DNA of 64,000 nucleotides from Lascolabacillus massiliensis (GCF_001282625.1 NZ_CTEJ01000002.1:808501-872500); one strand, 5' to 3'; shown: positions 52,840-62,719, numbered from the stretch's first letter. The notes: generated by a model from the sequence alone, not told the origin. Numbers and translations are program-made.

Positions 52840-55332
52840 TTAGCTGCCTGCTGGGATTGTTGCCGCACCCTGTTGTGTACCACTTTCTCCCTGCATGACA
52901 TCTTCATTTGTAATAGTTCTCTGAACACGTTTAATTGAAGATTTCAGGTCGCCAAACCTATATGTTACACTCAAGCTAAAAACTCTTGCCGGACTCATGA
53001 ATCTACTCTTCTGAGTGAATCCTTCACCTTTGGTAGTAGTTGACATATCTCTATATTCTGAAAACAGATTTTGAACATTTAAAGACAAGTCAAGCTTCTT
53101 ATTGATAAGACTCTTTTGCATGCTCATAGAGTAGAAATAAAAAGGAGACTGATTTGTTTGCAGCAAAACCTGGTTTAGGAAAAATCCTCCATTTGTCACA
53201 AATCTGAAATCTCTAGGAAAAGAAAATGTAATCCCACCAAAAGCACGACCCGAGAACCCGCTATTTTGCAATCTGCTGTTCTCCTGAGTGCTTTTAATGT
53301 CAGTATAATTCACTCCACCATTGATATAAGTTCGAATAATTTCATTGGGCATCCAGCTTAAGTAAAGATTTGTTCCAATAGTATGATTACGTCCAATATT
53401 TGCATAAGTGTTATGAGTGACTGATTTTTCAATGCCATCTTCTACATCTTGAACAATAAAACTGTAAGCAGTAACTGCGTTTTTTGCAAAAGAGTAACTA
53501 ATGGTTGCATTTAAATTAACTTTCTGAGAGAAGGTTCCATAATTTATATTGAAATTATGCTGCTGTTCAGAGTCCAGATTAGGATTTCCATAACTGATAT
53601 TATTAGGATCCACATCATTGATATATGGATTCAGATACCAGATACCAGGGCGAGATATTCTCATATTATAACCCCCTCTTATAGTTTGAGTCATACCAAT
53701 CTGATACGATATTGTAGCCGATGGAACCAGATCAAAATAATTTGTCCCAACAACCGTATCCAACTCAGCACTCATAAAATGAATATTCTGCTGTGTTTGC
53801 TCAGCCCTCAGACCAATTTTCATACCAATCTTACCACTCCTGTAACTATACCCTCCATATCCGGAAAAGATATTTTGTGTATGATCCAAGTCATTTTTTC
53901 TATCAATATCAGGTTTCCATAAGTTGTCTTCAACATCAAAGTATGTATGAACGGCGCGACTCGAATTATCTCTGAAAATATACTTTACACCTGTTTCAAC
54001 ATTATGCTTCCCATTCAATGGATTAACATAATCAACCTGAAATGTATGTTCATTACCACCGGCTTTATTTACACTCTTTAATTGATAACCATCAGGATAA
54101 TAAAAAACACCACCAGGTTCAACATCATATTTGCTGTCATACTCACTGTCATTTGGATTTCTTTCAAACCTATACGAACCGGTGAGTTGTTCTCCTTTTT
54201 TCCTGAAACTCCTCTGGTAATCGGCTGAGAAACTCATACCTCCAAAGTTATTTACACTATTGCTTTCAGAAGTATATGAATATGGTCGCGCTTCACCCGA
54301 AACAGCTTGCTGGTTTGTATTAGATTTGAAGTTGCCACCAAATCGGGATACAGAAAGATTAAAAAGGTTGATTGTATCTGGTTCAAAACTCATAGAACCG
54401 TTTAGGAAGAGCACTTTGCCAATAGTTGATGTAGCTCCTGTTTGACTCAATGTATTAAGCGGGTAAGGAGTAAATTCTTCAGTAGTAGAACTTGTCTCCG
54501 ATTTTGGCTGCTTAAACATATCATAACCGACATTTCCGGTAAAGCCAAGTTTTCCATATTTAGTTGCTAAATAGAGATTGCTCCCAAGCCCTTCAAAACT
54601 GTTTGCACTTCCTCCAACAGACCCGGAATAACCATCATCAACTCTTTTATCAGTCACAATATTAATTATACCTCCAACTCCTTCTGCATCATAACGAGCA
54701 CCTGGATCTGTAATTACCTCAATATCCTTAATGCTGTTGGCCGGCATACTCTTTAATACCTGAGAAGGATTAGATGAAACCATATTTGAAGGCTTGCCAT
54801 TCACATAAATCTTGAAGTTTGATGAACCTTTCAGCTGAATTTCATCCTCCCCATCTACAGTAATCAGTGGCACCTTTCGCAACAGATCAAGTACACTTGA
54901 GGTAGATGCCTCAGGGTCATCCTTAGCACTGTAAGTTAGCTTATCCAGCTCCACTTTAACCAATGGCCTCTGAGCAGTAACATTAATCTCTTCCAGCTCA
55001 GTGGAAGACTCTGTCATTATGATATCTCCAAGGTCGTATTTTCCGTTAACTGATGTGAGATCTAATGTTTCTTCGACCTCATCCATTCCTACAAAATTGA
55101 AGACTAATATATATTTTCCTTTCTCTAGGTCAGTTGAGAACTTACCATTTTCGTTTGTAGCTAATTTCCTGAAACTATTACCAGGATCACTCTCTTCAGC
55201 TACAGCAATAGTGGCGTATGGCAAAGGCTTATTATCTTCTGCTGATACTAATCTGCCAGTTACTGATATGTTTTGAGCAACTAAAGTAACAGACATCAGT
55301 AAGCACGTGACCAAAACGAAAACTTTATTCAT
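52840..55332 (-). CDS. TonB-dependent-receptor-like outer-membrane protein (barrel family 3 type)
   Basis: 830 residues. Signal peptide (1-19, ending LVAQ), CarboxypepD-like domain (about 23-105, VTGRLVSAEDNKPLPYATIAV), plug-like segment (about 115-230, SSVLDLLRKVPLITVDGEDEIQLKG, VNGKPSNMV, ITDPGARYDAEGVGGIINIVT), then a long barrel. The NPNPDS-like strands resemble the outer-membrane barrel family 3 (PF14905). A short extra tail (QGAATIPAGS) follows the last barrel strand RVFSLSVTYRFGDL. No SusD partner; ligand unknown. Confidence 0.88.
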   Translation of the reverse strand: MNKVFVLVTCLLMSVTLVAQNISVTGRLVSAEDNKPLPYATIAVAEESDPGNSFRKLATNENGKFSTDLEKGKYILVFNFVGMDEVEETLDLTSVNGKYDLGDIIMTESSTELEEINVTAQRPLVKVELDKLTYSAKDDPEASTSSVLDLLRKVPLITVDGEDEIQLKGSSNFKIYVNGKPSNMVSSNPSQVLKSMPANSIKDIEVITDPGARYDAEGVGGIINIVTDKRVDDGYSGSVGGSANSFEGLGSNLYLATKYGKLGFTGNVGYDMFKQPKSETSSTTEEFTPYPLNTLSQTGATSTIGKVLFLNGSMSFEPDTINLFNLSVSRFGGNFKSNTNQQAVSGEARPYSYTSESNSVNNFGGMSFSADYQRSFRKKGEQLTGSYRFERNPNDSEYDSKYDVEPGGVFYYPDGYQLKSVNKAGGNEHTFQVDYVNPLNGKHNVETGVKYIFRDNSSRAVHTYFDVEDNLWKPDIDRKNDLDHTQNIFSGYGGYSYRSGKIGMKIGLRAEQTQQNIHFMSAELDTVVGTNYFDLVPSATISYQIGMTQTIRGGYNMRISRPGIWYLNPYINDVDPNNISYGNPNLDSEQQHNFNINYGTFSQKVNLNATISYSFAKNAVTAYSFIVQDVEDGIEKSVTHNTYANIGRNHTIGTNLYLSWMPNEIIRTYINGGVNYTDIKSTQENSRLQNSGFSGRAFGGITFSFPRDFRFVTNGGFFLNQVLLQTNQSPFYFYSMSMQKSLINKKLDLSLNVQNLFSEYRDMSTTTKGEGFTQKSRFMSPARVFSLSVTYRFGDLKSSIKRVQRTITNEDVMQGESGTQQGAATIPAGS

Positions 55333-55436
55333 TTTATATGTGGTTTAAATATGTTCTTGGGATTTGAATTTGTATATGTATATATTTATAGTAAAAGTAG
55401 AATAAATATGAATAATAATTTCATCAATAGAAATAA

Positions 55437-55604
55437 TTATTCGGATTTCAACCTTCCACTCTTTCTTAGCTGTTGATCAAGCATCCACTGAATCTGACCA
55501 TTTACACTTCTGAATTCGTCAGCAGCCCATTTCTCAATAGCCTCCATTGTCTCAGGATCCAGTCGCAAGGCAAAATTTTTGGTTGTCTTATCTTTCTTTG
55601 TCAT
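55437..55604 (-). CDS. 55-residue ribbon-helix-helix (Arc-like) DNA-binding protein
   Basis: Small gene read directly from the sequence: ATG at 55604, TAA at 55437. The product runs MTKKDKTTKNFALRLDPETM, then EAIEKWAADEFRSVNGQIQW. The beta-strand (FALRLDP) followed by two helices, with NGQIQWML in the second, matches the ribbon-helix-helix fold of Arc/MetJ regulators. Its ATG overlaps the stop of the upstream membrane-protein gene (ATGA), so translation is coupled. Probably a dimeric repressor, perhaps of this operon; the target is unknown. Confidence 0.85.
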   Translation of the reverse strand: MTKKDKTTKNFALRLDPETMEAIEKWAADEFRSVNGQIQWMLDQQLRKSGRLKSE

Positions 55605-56122
55605 CCTATTTCAACTCCATACTTTCCAAGTTTAATAAGTATCTCTTTTAAATATTCTGGTTTTTGGGTACCTATCAAAACACTTTTACCGTTTTTTAAT
55701 TTTATCATTAACCCTATCTTGCCTTTAACAGTGTAAGCAACAGTGCCTTTTAGCCTCTTTCTGAAACCCCAGCCTCCATATTCAAAGAATGGTTTATATT
55801 TTGTGATAAACACCATTTCTATATTACTCCAGTCATATATTTTATACTTCCATTGAAATGGGAAATATCTAATATAGATACCATCACTGTTAATGAATGT
55901 CTGAAGCTTACAAAATACAGCAAGGGGTAAAGAGGATAAAAGAATCAGAACAGCAACAATAATCAAACCGATATCGCTCATAGGCGTATCACCAAACGGT
56001 TCACCCATCCCAATCTGCTTAATAGTTCCAAAAATAAATATCGAATTGATTAAAAGCAAAACTATCCAGATGAACGGACCCTGGCGTTGTTCTTCAATAA
56101 AATTTATTTTATTTATCCTCAT
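55601..56122 (-). CDS. Membrane protein with two TM helices and PH-like domain, unknown function
   Basis: 173 residues. Two hydrophobic helices (about 17-36, IWIVLLLINSIFIFGTI, and 50-72, IGLIIVAVLILLSSLPLAVF) precede a soluble domain (about 75-173, FINSDGIYIRYFPFQWKYKIYDWSNIEMVFI) whose beta-strand pattern resembles bacterial PH-like domains. Middle gene of the SPFH operon: 29 bases after the SPFH gene, overlapping the RHH gene by 4. A partner of the SPFH protein is the natural guess. Confidence 0.75.
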   Translation of the reverse strand: MRINKINFIEEQRQGPFIWIVLLLINSIFIFGTIKQIGMGEPFGDTPMSDIGLIIVAVLILLSSLPLAVFCKLQTFINSDGIYIRYFPFQWKYKIYDWSNIEMVFITKYKPFFEYGGWGFRKRLKGTVAYTVKGKIGLMIKLKNGKSVLIGTQKPEYLKEILIKLGKYGVEIG

Positions 56123-56151
56123 TATCCTTGTAGATATAATTGTTACGTCAG

Positions 56152-57093
56152 TTATTGATAAAGTGAACCAGTATTCAGAACAGGTTGAGCAGACTCATCA
56201 GCACACAGTACAACTAATAGATTACTTACCATTGCTGCTTTTTTATCTGCATCAAGTTCTACAATATCCTCATCTTCAATCTTATCTAATGCCATCTTAA
56301 CCATGGTTACTGCACCCTCAACAATTTTCTCACGTGCTGCTATAATAGCCTCAGCTTGTTGGCGTCTTAACATAACAGCTGCAATTTCGGGTGCATATGC
56401 CAAATAATTAATACGAGCTTCTACAATCTCGATACCGGCCATCTCAAGTCTTTTATTCAATTCTTCCTGAAGATCATCATTTACTATATCCCCTCCTGAT
56501 CTTAATGTTATCTCATCATCTGAAACCAAGCTGCTATCGTAAGCATACTTGCCGGCAATCAGCCTTAATGCAGCATCACTCTGCACATCAACGAAATTCT
56601 CAAAAGCGTTCATCTGTTTACTTACAGAGAATGTACCGGTACCAACAGTATTGGGGGTAGATGCAGCGATTGTTTGAGAGTCTATTTCAAACATAGCCTT
56701 GTAAGTATCCTTTAGTTTCCAGACTAAAACCAGACCAATAAGAACAGGGTTACCCACTTTATCGTTCACTTTGATAGGATTAGGATTAAGGTTTCTTGCA
56801 CGAAGTGAAAGTCGTTTCTTAGTAATAAAAGGATTAACCCAAAAGAATCCAGTCTCCTTTAGCACCCCTTTGTATTTACCGAAAAATATCATAACGACTG
56901 CTTCGTTAGGCTCAAGCTTTGTAAATCCAAACAGGAATACTAACCAAAACAAAAATAATGTAATACTGGCTATTATACCCCAGATACCCTGCAAGAACAG
57001 CCAGACAACCGCTGCTAACAGAACAATTTCCAGAAAAATCATTAAGAAACCGCTTGTTTTAAATCCTTTAAAATTGAATTCTTTTGTTTCCAT
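56152..57093 (-). CDS. SPFH (stomatin/prohibitin/band 7) domain protein
   Basis: 313 residues. Two N-terminal hydrophobic helices (about 14-33 and 38-56) anchor an SPFH domain (about 60-240), which forms oligomeric rings in the membrane. Visible segments: [57 protein letters not shown], and [16 protein letters not shown] long helix follows (about 245-275), typical of flotillin/stomatin-like proteins. First gene of an operon with a well-formed promoter. Likely role in membrane organisation or stress protection. Confidence 0.9.
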   Translation of the reverse strand: METKEFNFKGFKTSGFLMIFLEIVLLAAVVWLFLQGIWGIIASITLFLFWLVFLFGFTKLEPNEAVVMIFFGKYKGVLKETGFFWVNPFITKKRLSLRARNLNPNPIKVNDKVGNPVLIGLVLVWKLKDTYKAMFEIDSQTIAASTPNTVGTGTFSVSKQMNAFENFVDVQSDAALRLIAGKYAYDSSLVSDDEITLRSGGDIVNDDLQEELNKRLEMAGIEIVEARINYLAYAPEIAAVMLRRQQAEAIIAAREKIVEGAVTMVKMALDKIEDEDIVELDADKKAAMVSNLLVVLCADESAQPVLNTGSLYQ

Positions 57094-57130
57094 AAAATAT
57101 AGTATTTAAAATGATATTATTTTGATATCA

Positions 57131-57161
57131 CAAATATATCATACATTTTTATATTGCCAAA
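57131..57161 (-). promoter_or_regulatory. Promoter of the SPFH operon
   Basis: Minus strand: TTTG (57161-57158), a 19-base spacer and TATATTTG (57138-57131). This matches the Bacteroidota consensus TTTG-N19-21-TAnnTTTG exactly and is the best promoter in the window. It lies 38 bases before the SPFH ATG. Confidence 0.75.
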
Positions 57162-57286
57162 ACTTTTTCAATTTATTTTTATATATTTTTTCCATATCTT
57201 TATACAATTAATGTATTGTCCCTTTCATAGAGCATTACAATAAGTTAGACATTATATTAAATTGTTCACTTTTTAATTTAGAACTA

Positions 57287-58411
57287 TTGACTCAAAAAGC
57301 TATTCTTATAATATTACCTGTAATATTCCTAGCTGTTTATCTGTATACAGCTATCAGGTTATATAAACTTATGCCTGACATTACCCTGATAAAGATCATA
57401 GTACCTACTATATTTTTACTTGGTATAATTTCGATGGTTATATTTTTTACTCTGAGTGAAAAACTAAGTTTACAGCTTGCCGGGCAACTCTATTCATTCA
57501 GTACAGGATGGTTAGTTGCATTTTTGTATCTATTTATTGGGGTATTACTGATAGATTTTTTTCGCCTCTCAAATCATATTTTTCATTTTATTGACAATGG
57601 AACTGTTTACCGAATTTTCACAAATAACACAACAACTTCTCTGATAGTGCTTGGCGTGGTTTCTTTAATTTTAGCTTATGGCAACCTGCTATATCACAAT
57701 AAAAAAAGACAACATATAAATATAGAGAGCGATAAGATTTCAGAACCAGTTAAAATTGTGGGCATTAGTGATCTCCATATTGGATACACCATTTCTGCAA
57801 AAGAGGTTGATAAATGGGTTGAGTTAATAAACTCCGAGAAGCCTGATATTGTTATAATCGCAGGTGATATAATAGATAATCATCTCAGACCACTAATAAA
57901 TGATTCAACAGAGAGTGTATTAAAAAAAATCACCAGCAATATGGGTGTATATGCCTGTACAGGAAATCATGATATGATGTTTGCTATAAATGAAGATCCG
58001 GATTTTTATGATAGAGCAGGCATAACCCTTTTAAGAGACAGACATATAAACTTAAACGGAATAACTATAATTGGTCGCGATGATCATTCAAACAGAGGCA
58101 GAAAAAAGCTGAACGACATAATGGAACAGGTAGACAGGTCGTCTTTCACCATTCTGCTGGATCATCAGCCTTTGAAACTTGAAGAAGCAATGGAAAATAG
58201 TATTAATTTTCAATTCTCCGGTCATACTCACAGAGGACAGATATTTCCAATTTCATTGATAGCTGACAAAATATTTGAAGTATCTCATGGATACTTAAGA
58301 AAGAGCAACACTCACTATTTTGTAACCACAGGAATAGGAATCTGGGGTGGTAAGTTTCGTATTGGAACCAGATCAGAATATCTTGTTATAGAACTGCACC
58401 CATCAAGTTAA
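57287..58411 (+). CDS. Membrane-anchored metallophosphoesterase 1
   Basis: 374 residues. N-terminal half (about 5-145) has about four hydrophobic helices. The calcineurin-like phosphoesterase domain (about 155-374) has SDLHIG, IAGDIIDNH, TGNHD and FSGHTHRGQIFP, which supply the dinuclear metal ligands. The start appears to be TTG at 57287: no ATG or GTG is found in frame before the first helix. Domain faces the cytoplasm or periplasm; substrate unknown. YkuE/YaeI-like membrane phosphoesterases act on phospholipids or undecaprenyl-linked lipids. Paralog follows 6 bases later. Confidence 0.85.
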   Translation: MTQKAILIILPVIFLAVYLYTAIRLYKLMPDITLIKIIVPTIFLLGIISMVIFFTLSEKLSLQLAGQLYSFSTGWLVAFLYLFIGVLLIDFFRLSNHIFHFIDNGTVYRIFTNNTTTSLIVLGVVSLILAYGNLLYHNKKRQHINIESDKISEPVKIVGISDLHIGYTISAKEVDKWVELINSEKPDIVIIAGDIIDNHLRPLINDSTESVLKKITSNMGVYACTGNHDMMFAINEDPDFYDRAGITLLRDRHINLNGITIIGRDDHSNRGRKKLNDIMEQVDRSSFTILLDHQPLKLEEAMENSINFQFSGHTHRGQIFPISLIADKIFEVSHGYLRKSNTHYFVTTGIGIWGGKFRIGTRSEYLVIELHPSS

Positions 58412-58417
58412 ATAAAT

Positions 58418-59551
58418 ATGCGCGCACTTATAAATGCTTATATAATTCATGTTACACTTGGCGTTTTAGTCTTCCTAAAAGGCTGGCACACATTCGACAA
58501 GAAGAAATGGGCACGTATTATCCTGATAATTCTTTTCGGCCTTGAATTTCTTATATATACTTATGGATTTTTCTTCTACAGAACCTTACCCGATAACGTT
58601 GTCCAGCTGATCCGGGTGATGGGAACAAGCTGGATGCTGTTTCTGCTTTATACAGGAGGGCTATGGTTTATAACCGATCTCATATATATATTTGTAAGAA
58701 GATTACTAAAGAAGCCCTGGTATCTTAACAGACAGTCCCGTAAATTCAGAATCATATCATTGACTATTCCTATATTATTTGTGACAGGAGTAATGATAAA
58801 CGGGCACTACAAATTCAATAACCCAGTTGTGCAGGAATTGCGGTTAAATATTGAAAAGCCTGTTGAAGAGTTTGATTCTGTACGTATAGCAGTAATTGGA
58901 GACATGCATTTAGGATGGATGATTAACCGCAAGCATGCCAAACGATATGTTGATCTGATTATGTCACAAAAACCTGATTTGATTCTATTTGTGGGTGATA
59001 TAATAGATTCGCATATTGAACCTATATTGGATCAGGATATTAAAGATGAGCTGGTTCGACTTTCAGCCCCTCTGGGTATATATTCCTGCACAGGGAATCA
59101 TGAATACAGATATGATGCTGAAGAGAAAATTCAGTTGTTAAATGAATCTGGAATTGTGATGTTGCGCGATTCTGTGGTATTAATTGATAGCGCAATATAT
59201 GTAGTTGGTCGTGACGACAAAGTAATTCTCGACAGAAAATCAACCGAGGAAATTATATCAGAAAATCATGTTGATATGTCAAAACCTGTTATCATACTTA
59301 ACCACACCCCTGATAACCTGAGCGAAGAATCTGAGGCAGGAGCTGATTTAGCACTTTACGGGCATACACACCATGGACAGGCATTTCCAGGTAATATTGC
59401 AACAGAAATTGTATTTGAGGTTGCTCATGGTTATAAGAAAAAGGAGAACACCCATGTTTATGTTACATCAGGGATTGGTTTGGTGGGTCCACAATTTCGT
59501 ATCGGTACAGTATCTGAGATCGCAATAATCACCATACTGTTCAGGAATTAA
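58418..59551 (+). CDS. Membrane-anchored metallophosphoesterase 2
   Basis: 377 residues, collinear with the upstream gene: hydrophobic N-terminal half (four or so helices in about 5-130), then the phosphoesterase domain (about 155-377) with IGDMHLGW, FVGDIIDSH, TGNHEYR and YGHTHHGQAFP. Tandem duplication is clear from the shared HTHxGQ and the AHGYKKKENTHVYVTSGIG stretch, present in the first copy as SHGYLRKSNTHYFVTTGIG. It uses an ATG start. Confidence 0.88.
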   Translation: MRALINAYIIHVTLGVLVFLKGWHTFDKKKWARIILIILFGLEFLIYTYGFFFYRTLPDNVVQLIRVMGTSWMLFLLYTGGLWFITDLIYIFVRRLLKKPWYLNRQSRKFRIISLTIPILFVTGVMINGHYKFNNPVVQELRLNIEKPVEEFDSVRIAVIGDMHLGWMINRKHAKRYVDLIMSQKPDLILFVGDIIDSHIEPILDQDIKDELVRLSAPLGIYSCTGNHEYRYDAEEKIQLLNESGIVMLRDSVVLIDSAIYVVGRDDKVILDRKSTEEIISENHVDMSKPVIILNHTPDNLSEESEAGADLALYGHTHHGQAFPGNIATEIVFEVAHGYKKKENTHVYVTSGIGLVGPQFRIGTVSEIAIITILFRN

Positions 59552-59612
59552 TTATCCTGAATAATAACTGTGATCTACTCTGTTCTCAACAACTATTTTA
59601 TAAAACTAAAAT

Positions 59613-60920
59613 CTACAAATAGCTAATCACTTTATCTAACTGCACAGAATGTGATCCTTTAATAAAGATATAATAGTCTTTTACTGGATTATTTTCCAAC
59701 TCCTTTATCAGATCGTCAACATTTTCGAAATACCTGCAATTCTCTTTTTCCTCAAGCAGATCCTTAAAAACTCCACCAACAAGATATCTAAGTGAAAAAG
59801 ATTGCTTCTCAAGGTACTTAACCATTTTTCTATGCTCCTCTTCACTAACATCCCCCAACTCTTTCATTTCACCCAGAATCACCATTTTTGGCAGTGATGT
59901 AGGTATAGAGGTAAAGAAATCGAGAGAGGTCTTCATACTTGTAGGATTTGCATTATATGTATCGATAATCAGATCATTTTTTTCAGTTCTCATAAACTGC
60001 GACCTGTAATTGGTTGGCTCATACTCTTCCAGTGCAGCACTGATCCTCTCTGCATTTATGCCGAAGAATTTTGAAATAGCCACTGCTGCAATAGCATTAT
60101 CAAAATTATATTCACCCACTAGTCGTGTTTTAACTCTGTATGAACTGTCGAAAAAGCTCCAGTCAAACTCCAAAAAAGGTGTTGAGTCAGCTATCGAGCC
60201 AGATGCAAAAAGTGAAGGATCATTTTTACCATATAAGATGCGGTCCATTCCTTCTGACAATTCATATAGTGTTTTATTATCTCTGTTAACAAAAACCTTA
60301 CCCTCATGAGCACGAATGAAATCATATAATTCGCACTTTGTACTGATTACATTCTCAATTGTTCCAAATCCCTCCAGATGCGCCCTGCCTACGTTAGTAA
60401 TAATTCCATAGTCCGGCTCAGCAATCTCACACAGCTCTTTAATATCTCCCGGGTGGTTAGCTCCCATTTCAACTACTCCTATCTCATGTGATTTATCCAT
60501 AGAAAGGAGCGTTAAAGGCACACCTATATGATTATTATAATTACCTTGTGTTGATGCAACTTTGAATTTTCTAGATAATGAAATTGTAATTAACTCCTTT
60601 GTAGTAGTTTTCCCATTTGTACCTGTTATTCCAATAATAGGTATTTTAAGCTTCTTCCTGTGGTAGTTTGAAAGGTTCTGCAATGTAGACAGAACATTTT
60701 CAACCTTGATGATACGGTCATTCTTGATATTGTCATCCCACTCATCCACTACAGCATATGCGCACCCAATTTCCAAAGCTTTTTCGGCAAACAGATTACC
60801 ATTGAATCTGTCACCTTTTAAAGCAAAGAAAATTGAGTCACGTATACATATCCTGGAATCGGTACTGACCTTTGGATATTTACAAAAAATGGAGTAGAGC
60901 TCTTTAATATCCATATCCAC
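59613..60920 (-). CDS. murF: UDP-MurNAc-tripeptide--D-Ala-D-Ala ligase MurF
   Basis: Adds D-Ala-D-Ala to the peptidoglycan precursor in the cytoplasm. 435 residues. N-terminal substrate domain (VSTDSRICIRDSIFFALKGD), Mur ligase ATP loop ITGTNGKTTTKEL (about 98-110), VVEMGANHPGDIKELCEIA, and the C-terminal domain with IIDTYNANPTSMKTSLDFF and ILGEMKELGDVSEEEHRKM. It lies away from the dcw cluster at the window start and 11 bases after the peptidase gene. Confidence 0.96.
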   Translation of the reverse strand: MDMDIKELYSIFCKYPKVSTDSRICIRDSIFFALKGDRFNGNLFAEKALEIGCAYAVVDEWDDNIKNDRIIKVENVLSTLQNLSNYHRKKLKIPIIGITGTNGKTTTKELITISLSRKFKVASTQGNYNNHIGVPLTLLSMDKSHEIGVVEMGANHPGDIKELCEIAEPDYGIITNVGRAHLEGFGTIENVISTKCELYDFIRAHEGKVFVNRDNKTLYELSEGMDRILYGKNDPSLFASGSIADSTPFLEFDWSFFDSSYRVKTRLVGEYNFDNAIAAVAISKFFGINAERISAALEEYEPTNYRSQFMRTEKNDLIIDTYNANPTSMKTSLDFFTSIPTSLPKMVILGEMKELGDVSEEEHRKMVKYLEKQSFSLRYLVGGVFKDLLEEKENCRYFENVDDLIKELENNPVKDYYIFIKGSHSVQLDKVISYL

Positions 60921-60931
60921 ACCTTAAATCA

Positions 60932-62101
60932 TTAAAGGCCAAGTTTTTTTGCAATAGAAGCAGGAATTGCATCCTTATGAAGCACAATACTAAGTGTTTT
61001 ATACTTAACAAATGCTTCGGATGCATACCATAGTCCATCATAAGGTCCGGTTTCACCCCATGAATTTTTTACCATATAAAATTTATTGCCATTCTGGTCA
61101 TTTGCAATACCGTAGATCTGCATACCATGGTCATCGGTTGTCTGATAGTTATCATAAGCTATCTGACGCATTTCCTGAGTTATTTTCTTTTCTGCCAGCA
61201 CTTCCGATCCTACACGTGCTCTGATACTGGCATCACGTTCGCGACTTGATTGACCTAACCATCTTTCCTGATCGCTGCCTGCATTTTCCGGAGCATTCTC
61301 ATCAGGCACAATAGCAATACCTGAACGTGAGAATCCTGCTTCACTAACATCAGATGCCCACGCAATAGTATAGCCCTGCATTATTGCATTATCCATTACC
61401 TCTATTAACTCCTCAACAGGAAGATTATATGAATTAGCCCATCTCCAGTTATCCGGTACTTCAATAGGAAATGCGCTATAAAATGGCTGATGATTAAATG
61501 AGGTTAATGAGATATAATCATCCTGATTTAATCCTAAGTATTTTGCAAAAGTATGTGGTGTATACTCTTTTCCTTCATACATAAACTTCTCTGGCACTTC
61601 TCCAAGGTATGTATCCAGGATTGCTGAGAATCCATTAAACCATACAGGAGAGAGATTTCTTGCACCGATAATCCCATTCATGTATCCTGCGAGTACTTTG
61701 TCTAATTCTCCATGATCATGGGTTTCAGAGCCATAATTAAGACCGGTATATGCTTCATTTGGCATTATCCCAAAATCATTTATTGTTTCAACTACATCAG
61801 CAAATGATCCTCCTGCTGCAAAATTCAGGTGTCCATGCAGTCGTGCATGTTTTTTTGCTTTATCTTCATAATTCTTTCTTACAATATACATTTCAGACAG
61901 GTCAAAGGTACCTTTTCCCATCCTGATCAGTTCAGACTCCAGTAGTCCCACTCCTGAAAAGCTCCAGCATGTGCCTGAACTTGATTGATTCTTTACTGTT
62001 GTAATCGGATTTTCCTTTACAGTTTTAAAAACATACGCACTCTGTGCGGAAACTGATAATGCAATAAGAAATGCAAAGAAGATTGTAGTAATTTTTTTCA
62101 T
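60932..62101 (-). CDS. Papain-fold (C1B) aminopeptidase, bleomycin hydrolase-like, secreted
   Basis: I place the start at ATG 62101 (389 residues), giving a clean signal peptide (ITTIFFAFLIALSVSAQ). The upstream in-frame codons have no conserved look. Cysteine protease motifs: KNQSSSGTCWSFSGVGLLESE (catalytic Cys), DDHGMQIYGIANDQNG (His) and VKNSWGETGPYDG (Asn). This is the PepC/bleomycin hydrolase family, but with an export signal, as in Bacteroidota. Role is peptide trimming in the periplasm or outside the cell. Confidence 0.9.
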   Translation of the reverse strand: MKKITTIFFAFLIALSVSAQSAYVFKTVKENPITTVKNQSSSGTCWSFSGVGLLESELIRMGKGTFDLSEMYIVRKNYEDKAKKHARLHGHLNFAAGGSFADVVETINDFGIMPNEAYTGLNYGSETHDHGELDKVLAGYMNGIIGARNLSPVWFNGFSAILDTYLGEVPEKFMYEGKEYTPHTFAKYLGLNQDDYISLTSFNHQPFYSAFPIEVPDNWRWANSYNLPVEELIEVMDNAIMQGYTIAWASDVSEAGFSRSGIAIVPDENAPENAGSDQERWLGQSSRERDASIRARVGSEVLAEKKITQEMRQIAYDNYQTTDDHGMQIYGIANDQNGNKFYMVKNSWGETGPYDGLWYASEAFVKYKTLSIVLHKDAIPASIAKKLGL

Positions 62102-62161
62102 TATAAGAATATAGTTATGTTGTTCAGATAGATAATGAAATATTAATAATTTTGTGAGTAA

Positions 62162-62169
62162 CAAATATA
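62162..62169 (-). promoter_or_regulatory. Putative -7 element of the C1 peptidase promoter
   Basis: TATATTTG on the minus strand fits TAnnTTTG, 61 bases before the chosen ATG and inside the upstream in-frame extension, which supports the shorter start. No -33 box. Confidence 0.45.
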
Positions 62170-62235
62170 GCCTAAATAAACCAATTTCCACAGTTAATTA
62201 GGTTACTATTTCGATATAAAAGAAAAAATAAACGG

Positions 62236-62243
62236 TATCTTTG
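62236..62243 (+). promoter_or_regulatory. Putative -7 element for the gene at 62267
   Basis: TATCTTTG fits TAnnTTTG, 24 bases before the ATG. TTTC at 62209-62212 is a poor -33 match at 23 bases spacing. Confidence 0.5.
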
Positions 62244-62266
62244 CAACTTAAATAGTTCACTAAATT

Positions 62267-62719
62267 ATGGATGATCTGAAACCTAAAAAGAAGAGAAAAC
62301 GTAAAGGGCTTACGTGGTTCATTGGTATTCTGGTACTTGCTTTAAGTATTTTTGTATACGTAAGATATTATTACGTTTTTGGTACAGGAGTAAAATCTGG
62401 AGAACTCAATTACCTCGTATATAAGGGTGTAATATTTAAAACATATGAAGGAAAACTTATACAATCCGGATTCCGCGCCGACAGACCAGGAGGTTTACAG
62501 TCAAATCAGTTCGACTTTTCAGTTGTTGATGAAGAGATTGCACAGAAATTAATGATATCAGGTGGAAAGAATGTCCAGTTGCATTACAAAGAGTATTTTG
62601 GAACATTACCCTGGAGAGGATATACAAAGTTTATAGTAGACAGCATTGTCTCCATTCAGGATCCTGTCGGCTCCGACACATTGGAAGATCTTACACCTTA
62701 TATCCTTGAATCTTTGTGA
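62267..62719 (+). CDS. Small membrane-anchored protein of unknown function
   Basis: 150 residues. A basic N-terminus (KPKKKRKRKG) precedes one transmembrane helix (about 16-34, TWFIGILVLALSIFVYVRYY), so the rest (about 35-150) is probably periplasmic. Conserved-looking segments are LNYLVYKGVIFKTYEGKLIQ and LHYKEYFGTLPWRGYTKFIV. No function is known to me. Directly upstream of rnhA (7 bases), so likely one transcript. Confidence 0.8.
   Translation: MDDLKPKKKRKRKGLTWFIGILVLALSIFVYVRYYYVFGTGVKSGELNYLVYKGVIFKTYEGKLIQSGFRADRPGGLQSNQFDFSVVDEEIAQKLMISGGKNVQLHYKEYFGTLPWRGYTKFIVDSIVSIQDPVGSDTLEDLTPYILESL

Noticed and set aside
62102-62191. 30-codon extension of the C1 peptidase
   Set aside because: It would bury the signal peptide and overlaps the likely promoter.
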